Shown here: piece by piece, positions 22,361 through 26,668 of the stretch
Layout: every line of letters begins with the position of its first letter
Numbering within the stretch: position 1 is the stretch's first letter
NCBI GenBank assembly: GCA_900769765.1
Contig: CAAGHW010000034.1
Location: 1-26,668 of the forward strand
Origin: Bacteroidaceae bacterium
Lineage (GTDB): Bacteria; Bacteroidota; Bacteroidia; Bacteroidales; Bacteroidaceae
Direction: 5' to 3'
DNA: 26,668 nt
Position numbers and translations under genes: made by a program
Notes under the pieces: model-generated
Told to the model about the DNA's origin: nothing
Database searches by the model: none
What the model saw: the letters and a program-made list of their open reading frames with translations, nothing else

Positions 22361-24697
22361 ATGATACTTGACAATATAAAACTAAGGCGTTCCATGTCAG
22401 GTCGTCTTATGGTAAGAGTGCTGATAGTCTCTGCCATTATCTTCACTCTGACATTCACCCTGTTTCTGAGAATGGCGGCAAACAAGGTCAGGGAAGAGGC
22501 GATAAGCCATGCACACAGCGAACTGTCGAATACCATACACCAGATAGATGCCATACTGCGTTCTGTCGAGATTGCCGTCGAGAATACGGCATGGATAGTT
22601 CCACACGGGTTGGAATCTCCCGAGTTCATGTACGACATCACGTCAAGGCTCTTGAAGAACAATGACTTTATCTATGGCTGTGCCATTGCATTTGAACCTG
22701 GTTATTACAGCACACAGGGGAATTATTTCTCACCCTATTCCTATAGGAATAATAATGGCGAAATAAGGACGAAACAGTTGGGTAGCGACACTTACGACTA
22801 TCACTATATGGACTGGTACCAGATACCCAAACTGTTGGGCGAACCTTATTGGTGTGAGCCGTACTATGACGACGGTGGTGGCGAGATGATGATGACTACA
22901 TACTCGAAACCTTTGTATGACAGCGATGGAAACCTCTATGCAATAATAACAGCCGACCTCTCCCTTGAGTGGTTGACAAGCCTTGTGGGCAATATCCGTG
23001 CTTTCGACAAATCGTATAACCTTATGGTGAGCAGGAATGCTTCGTTTATTGTGCATCCTAACCATGACCTTATTCTCAACGAGACAATCTTCTCATCGAC
23101 ATACGGTGACGATGACGAGTCGTTGAAGGTTATGCAGGACGATATGGTTAATTGCAGGGCCGGCGAAGTGCGCCGCAACAAGGACGGCAAGAGGTTTTTT
23201 ATTTTCTACTCTCCAGTGGAGACTACACAGTGGATGGTTGCCATTGTATGCCCTATCGGCGAACTCTATCTGGGAGTCAAGGAGATGAGAGATATGCTGA
23301 TAGTTCTGGGTGTGCTGGCGCTGTTGTTGCTGATTGCCATGAGCTATAAAGGAATCCGTAGGGTGGTGGCACCTGTTGAGGAATTCTCCAATGTCGCAAA
23401 GAAAATAGCAAATGGAGAATTCAATGTGGAACTCCCGAGGATACACTCTAAAGATGAACTGAAACAATTGCACGATTCATTTGAATATCTGCAGCACTCT
23501 CTTGTGCAGTATATCGAAAAACTCAAGCTGACCACGGCTCATGAGGAGAGGATTGAGAGTGAATTGCGAATCGCGCATAGCATTCAGATGGGAATGATTC
23601 CCAAGTTCTTCCCACCTTTCCCCGAACGCGATGACTTGGCTCTGGATGCCCGACTTGTTCCTGCCAGGGAGGTCGGTGGTGACTTGTACGATTTCTTCAT
23701 CAAGGACGAGAAACTCTACTTCATGATAGGTGATGTATCGGGCAAGGGTATTCCTGCTTCGTTGGTGATGGCTGTTACCTGCCGTCTGTTCAGGTCGGTA
23801 TCATCACACCTCGATAAGCCGGCGGATATAATCACGTCGCTCAATGACTCTTTGGCCGACGGCAATGATTCCAATATGTTCTGTACGGCATTTCTTGGAA
23901 TATTGGATTTGAAGACCGGCCTGCTTGAATATTGCAACGCAGGACACAATGCACCATTTGTTATTGGCGTTGATGGTAATGTCGCTCCGATAAATGTACT
24001 CCCCAATCTTCCCTTGGGCCTGTTCAACGGCTTCAAATATAATGGACAGGAGGTGCAAATTGATAAGGGAGCAATGCTGTATCTGTTTACAGATGGCGTC
24101 AATGAGGCCGAAAACAGAGATATGGCGCAGTTCGGCAACGAAAAGCTTGTTGCAATGTTGGAGTCCAACTCTATGAAGTCGCCGAATGAGATAATTGAAG
24201 AGACTTTTGCGGAAATTGAGGCACATGCCGATGGAGCTGAACAAAGTGATGATATAACTGTAGTGTGTATTAAATACAATGCCGATTGTATGGAAAAATC
24301 AATTATTCTTGCAAACGATATTTCGGAAGTGAGCAGGCTTAATGCGTTTGTCGAGGAGATAGGTGAGGAGTTCTCGCTCGCCCCCGATGTGGTATTCAAT
24401 CTCAATCTCGTTCTGGAAGAGGCTGTTGTCAATATAATAAACTATGCCTACCCCAAGGAAGAGCATGAAAAGATATACCTTTCTGCCAAGTTGCATAATG
24501 GCTCCATTGTGCTGGTGCTTACCGACACAGGCAAGGAGTTTGACCCCACTATGGCACCCGAAGCAGATATAACGCTCTCGGCCGATGAACGTAAAATCGG
24601 TGGCTTGGGAATATTCCTTATCCGTCAGATAATGAACGAGGTGAAATATGAACGCATCGAGGGCAAGAATGTGCTTACCCTTGAAAAGAGACTGTGA
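22361..24697 (+). CDS. Membrane sensor with dCache, HAMP, PP2C (SpoIIE) and GHKL kinase domains
   Basis: This 778-residue protein appears to be a complete partner-switch controller. TM1 (~20-38) and TM2 (~312-329) bracket a periplasmic dCache sensor (~40-305) with the typical YWCEPYYDDGGGEMM and PLYDSDGNLYAIITADLSL. A HAMP segment (~331-385) and a helical linker follow. The PP2C/SpoIIE phosphatase (~430-638) keeps its metal ligands in GGDLYDF (D441), GDVSGKG (D458), LFTDGVNEA (D578) and SDDITVV (D630/D631). The GHKL domain (~648-778) has N-box EEAVVNIINYAY, DTGKEF and GGLGIFLIRQ, so it should bind ATP. This fuses RsbU-like phosphatase to RsbW-like kinase. The STAS protein of the locus is the obvious substrate. 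No sigma factor is encoded nearby. Confidence 0.92.
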   Translation: MILDNIKLRRSMSGRLMVRVLIVSAIIFTLTFTLFLRMAANKVREEAISHAHSELSNTIHQIDAILRSVEIAVENTAWIVPHGLESPEFMYDITSRLLKNNDFIYGCAIAFEPGYYSTQGNYFSPYSYRNNNGEIRTKQLGSDTYDYHYMDWYQIPKLLGEPYWCEPYYDDGGGEMMMTTYSKPLYDSDGNLYAIITADLSLEWLTSLVGNIRAFDKSYNLMVSRNASFIVHPNHDLILNETIFSSTYGDDDESLKVMQDDMVNCRAGEVRRNKDGKRFFIFYSPVETTQWMVAIVCPIGELYLGVKEMRDMLIVLGVLALLLLIAMSYKGIRRVVAPVEEFSNVAKKIANGEFNVELPRIHSKDELKQLHDSFEYLQHSLVQYIEKLKLTTAHEERIESELRIAHSIQMGMIPKFFPPFPERDDLALDARLVPAREVGGDLYDFFIKDEKLYFMIGDVSGKGIPASLVMAVTCRLFRSVSSHLDKPADIITSLNDSLADGNDSNMFCTAFLGILDLKTGLLEYCNAGHNAPFVIGVDGNVAPINVLPNLPLGLFNGFKYNGQEVQIDKGAMLYLFTDGVNEAENRDMAQFGNEKLVAMLESNSMKSPNEIIEETFAEIEAHADGAEQSDDITVVCIKYNADCMEKSIILANDISEVSRLNAFVEEIGEEFSLAPDVVFNLNLVLEEAVVNIINYAYPKEEHEKIYLSAKLHNGSIVLVLTDTGKEFDPTMAPEADITLSADERKIGGLGIFLIRQIMNEVKYERIEGKNVLTLEKRL

Positions 24698-24751
24698 CCC
24701 TCTTGTGGTCTTATGCAGTTTGGATTATGTAAAAAAAATAAACCGGATACT

Positions 24752-25204
24752 ATGAACAGATTGACAAAAATGGTGCTTGCCGTGGTGGTGTGCTGTGGCA
24801 TTGGAATGCTCTTCTCTTGTGGCAAGGGCAATGCCGTTACAAGTGTAGAAAGTACAGAATTGTTGCGTACCAGCCAGAGTTGGAACGGAATGGAACAGCC
24901 CGACTACCCACAGGGACGTCCTGAACTAGTGGCTGTGAAATACGTTATTCCTCCCGGCCAAAAGTTGGGTTGGCATCACCATGTATCAATGAATCACGGT
25001 GTGCTTGTGCAGGGTGAACTCAAAATCATTGGACAGGACGGTAAAACCACAGTGCTGCGTGCAGGCGATGTTGTGGTGGAGATGGTTGATGCTGTGCATC
25101 ACGGCGAGAGTTGCGGAACAGAACCTGTTGTGCTGTATATGTTCTACCTCTCACAGGGCGATTTGCCGTTGTCGGTGCAGCACCCCGACATTCCGTTGGA
25201 GTAA
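24752..25204 (+). CDS. Cupin-fold lipoprotein
   Basis: The 150-residue protein has a lipoprotein signal with lipobox LFSC (C23). It then forms a single small cupin barrel (~55-140): motif 1 is PPGQKLGWHHHVSMNHGVLV with H75, H77 and H82, and motif 2 is GDVVVEMVDAVHHGE with H116/H117. These residues can hold one metal ion. Small cupins either bind ligands or catalyse simple isomerase or dioxygenase steps; the substrate is unknown. A 13-codon longer frame starts at 24713, but ATG 24752 puts the lipoprotein signal at the N-terminus. It follows the phosphatase gene by 54 bp with no clear promoter or terminator between, so it may be the last gene of the locus. Confidence 0.85.
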   Translation: MNRLTKMVLAVVVCCGIGMLFSCGKGNAVTSVESTELLRTSQSWNGMEQPDYPQGRPELVAVKYVIPPGQKLGWHHHVSMNHGVLVQGELKIIGQDGKTTVLRAGDVVVEMVDAVHHGESCGTEPVVLYMFYLSQGDLPLSVQHPDIPLE

Positions 25205-25275
25205 TTCTTCTTTAGACTTATAGTAAGGCAACGAATTGATCTGACCCCAAGAAGTTGGACGGATTAATAATAGTT

Positions 25276-26070
25276 TTATTGGTAAAGAGTTCGGTATTGC
25301 ACCGGACTCTTTCCTTTTAGTCTCAGTTTGATTCTGTCATTGTTGTAGTAGTGGATATACCTCTTCAGTTCCTGCTTGAAGTGGTCCATATCCCTGAACT
25401 CCTGCAAGTACAGCAATTCAGACTTCATAATACCAAAGAAGTTCTCCATCATGGCATTGTCGAGACAGTTTCCTTTGCGTGACATGCTCTGTACTATACC
25501 ATTTCTTTTTAGTGCCAGTTGGTACTGCATATGCTGGTAGTGCCATCCCTGGTCGGAGTGCAGTACAAGGCCTTCTTTTGGTTTTACTTTCTTTATAGCA
25601 CTGTTTACCATATTCATCACCATACGCAAATCTGGGCTGTCAGAGATTGTGTAGGTTATAATCTCACCATTGAACATGTCCAGTATTGGCGAGAGGTAAG
25701 TCTTCCTATCCCCAATCTTAACCTCGGTGACATCAGTAGCCCATTTGCGGTTGGGTGCTGTTGCTGTAAAGTCGCGTTGTAGCACGTTGGGTGCCACGCG
25801 TCCTACATCGCCCTTGTAGGAACGGTACCTAACCTTACGGACAACGGACTTCAGGTGCATCTCCTGCATGAGCCGCTGCACTGTCTTGTGGTTGATTAAG
25901 TACCCCTCGCTGCGCAACTGCTGGCACACGCGGCGGTATCCGTAGCGTTTGTGGTGCTGTGCAAATATCTCGCCTATACGCTCGCGTTCCACGCTGTAGT
26001 TGTCCGCCTTATCAAGGCGTGCTACATTGTAGTAATATGTGGAACGGGGCATCATTATGCGCTTGAGCAT
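25276..26070 (-). CDS. IS3-family transposase OrfB (DDE integrase core)
   Basis: This 264-residue frame holds the catalytic part of the transposase: an HTH_21-like stretch (RYGYRRVCQQLRSEG, ~42-56) followed by the rve integrase core. The catalytic triad is D113 (WATDVTEV), D173 (LHSDQG) and E209 (NAMMENFFG), with 35 residues between the last two as in DD(35)E enzymes. Frame and similarity continue upstream of the first ATG (IQELRQEGHDLLFMLKR), with no stop back to the A7 run at 26166-26172. The active product is therefore most likely an OrfAB fusion made by -1 frameshifting. The frame is intact, so the element may still be mobile. Confidence 0.93.
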   Translation of the reverse strand: MLKRIMMPRSTYYYNVARLDKADNYSVERERIGEIFAQHHKRYGYRRVCQQLRSEGYLINHKTVQRLMQEMHLKSVVRKVRYRSYKGDVGRVAPNVLQRDFTATAPNRKWATDVTEVKIGDRKTYLSPILDMFNGEIITYTISDSPDLRMVMNMVNSAIKKVKPKEGLVLHSDQGWHYQHMQYQLALKRNGIVQSMSRKGNCLDNAMMENFFGIMKSELLYLQEFRDMDHFKQELKRYIHYYNNDRIKLRLKGKSPVQYRTLYQ

Positions 26071-26096
26071 AAAGAGCAGGTCGTGTCCTTCTTGCC

Positions 26097-26621
26097 TTAG
26101 TTCTTGGATTGCCCCCGCCCAATCGCGCGCAGACGGGCTTCTCTCTCCTCGACTAAGGCTTTCACTTTTTTTAGCAGGGCAACCTCTGTCTTTAGTTCCT
26201 GTACTTCCCTGCGCAGACGTTCAAGCTCCGTTTCGGGCTTCTGTACCTTCTTTGCTCTTCCCATACCTGGTGGTCGGCCTCGTTTCTTGGTTATTGATAG
26301 AGCTTCTATGCCTTGCTCGCGTGCAGTCCTTAACCACACTGACAAACGAGTGGCACTTACTCCGTACTTTAGCGAGGCCTGCACCAAAGATATTCCATTA
26401 TTTTCAATATCCAATACTACTTTGCGCCTGAACTCACCATTTGAACGGACATTAGGTTGGCGATGCAGTATTTTTGGCCCTTCTTTCTGGTACAAGAGCC
26501 ACATCGTTTTTAGTTGTAGATGAGCTATTCCATACCTAGAGTGAATGTACTCGATGGAATAGCCATCTTCAAGCATATGCATGTATTTGAGCAATGCTTG
26601 GTGATCGTGTTTCTTTCGCAT
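26097..26621 (-). CDS. IS3-family OrfA, DNA-binding transposase subunit
   Basis: The 174-residue protein has two helix-turn-helix segments: DGYSIEYIHSRYGIAHLQLK (~18-37), and ISLVQASLKYGVSATRLSVW (~76-95). A basic RPPGMGRAKK stretch and a leucine-zipper helix (~130-160, ELERLRREVQELKTEVALL) follow. This two-HTH plus zipper arrangement is typical of the IS150 group, in which OrfA binds the terminal repeats and mediates multimerisation. The stop at 26097 lies beyond the A7 frameshift site, so both OrfA and the OrfAB fusion can be made. The start ATG lies 7 bp inside the right-end hairpin. Confidence 0.92.
   Translation of the reverse strand: MRKKHDHQALLKYMHMLEDGYSIEYIHSRYGIAHLQLKTMWLLYQKEGPKILHRQPNVRSNGEFRRKVVLDIENNGISLVQASLKYGVSATRLSVWLRTAREQGIEALSITKKRGRPPGMGRAKKVQKPETELERLRREVQELKTEVALLKKVKALVEEREARLRAIGRGQSKN
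26166..26172 (-). other. Slippery A7 site for -1 frameshifting in the IS
   Basis: On the minus strand the orfA codons read CTA AAA AAA GTG, giving the heptamer A AAA AAA. A -1 slip enters the orfB frame (next codon AGT), which has no stop from here to the orfB body. Position and frames fit the programmed frameshift of the IS3 family. Confidence 0.75.
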
Positions 26622-26627
26622 AAAATA

Positions 26628-26661
26628 AACCCCAAAAGTTTTTTGTCTAACTTTTGGGGTT
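26628..26661. repeat. 13-bp perfect inverted repeat in the IS right end
   Basis: AACCCCAAAAGTT (26628-26640) and AACTTTTGGGGTT (26649-26661) form a perfect stem around an 8-nt loop. The outer arm is part of the terminal inverted repeat and the inner arm is 6 bp before the orfA ATG. In RNA read in from outside, the hairpin would sit directly on the translation start region. Confidence 0.85.
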
Positions 26662-26668
26662 CACTTCA

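Larger units (their letters stand above)
25242..26663 (-). mobile_element. IS3-family (IS150-like) insertion sequence
   Basis: The element is about 1.42 kb and carries orfA and orfB on the minus strand. The left end begins TGACCCCAAGAAGTTGGAC (25242-25260). The right end, read inward, begins TGAACCCCAAAAGTTAGAC (26663-26645). These are imperfect terminal inverted repeats with one small indel. Two ORFs with -1 frameshift layout and a DD(35)E transposase define the IS3 family. The left flank GATC and right flank CTTC do not match, so no target duplication is visible. Ends are uncertain by a few bases. It lies 37 bp beyond the cupin gene stop; only 5 bp of the far flank is in the window. Confidence 0.88.

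Noticed and set aside
24698..24751. A promoter for the cupin gene
   Set aside because: GCAGTTTG at about 24709-24716 lacks the TA of the -7 element and has no -33 partner.
25234..26668. A target-site duplication flanking the IS
   Set aside because: The left flank GATC and right flank CTTC do not match, and the exact ends are uncertain, so none can be claimed.

Overview
The window looks like a chromosomal segment of a gut-type Bacteroidales bacterium (Bacteroides/Prevotella relatives). The RpoB/RpoC, GlsA/GlsB, DUF4292, ArgR and GH92 proteins are all of Bacteroidetes type. Several intergenic gaps carry the Bacteroidetes -7 element TAnnTTTG, and there are no strong Shine-Dalgarno sites. No rRNA, tRNA or CRISPR array was seen.

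Layout. Positions 1-4527 hold the 3' end of rpoB, then rpoC and its terminator. Positions 4578-6495 are a self-contained unit with its own promoter and terminator, encoding two acyltransferases that match the glycine-lipid enzymes GlsA and GlsB. Positions 6510-10806 hold dut, a TPR protein, a DUF4292 lipoprotein and an EnvC-like coiled-coil/degenerate LytM protein, closed by a perfect hairpin that also serves the convergent argC. The minus-strand block 10903-13698 encodes inositol-phosphate synthase, ArgR and ArgC, in that transcription order. An orphan dihydrolipoamide dehydrogenase (minus), a CDF cation transporter (plus) and a secreted GH92 alpha-mannosidase (minus) follow up to 18559.

The most unusual part is 18807-25204 on the plus strand. 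Its genes encode (1) a lipoprotein with half a solute-binding domain fused to a HisM-type ABC permease, (2) an ABC ATPase whose C-terminal ~105 residues look like a worn-down RsbW/GHKL domain, (3) a STAS anti-anti-sigma-like protein with the phosphorylatable Ser, (4) a secreted NMT1/ThiY-type binding protein, (5) a dCache-HAMP-PP2C(SpoIIE)-GHKL membrane protein that joins RsbU-like phosphatase and RsbW-like kinase in one chain, and (6) a cupin lipoprotein. No sigma factor is visible. I infer that a partner switch may act on the ABC transporter itself, with STAS binding the degenerate GHKL tail of the ATPase. I know of no described system of this exact composition, but I could not search.

The window ends with an IS3-family (IS150-like) element, 25242-26663, on the minus strand. 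It has orfA, orfB, an A7 frameshift site and a 13-bp hairpin inside its right end.

A second oddity is ArgC: the catalytic Cys of the PGC(F/Y)(A/P)T motif is Gly (residue 132).
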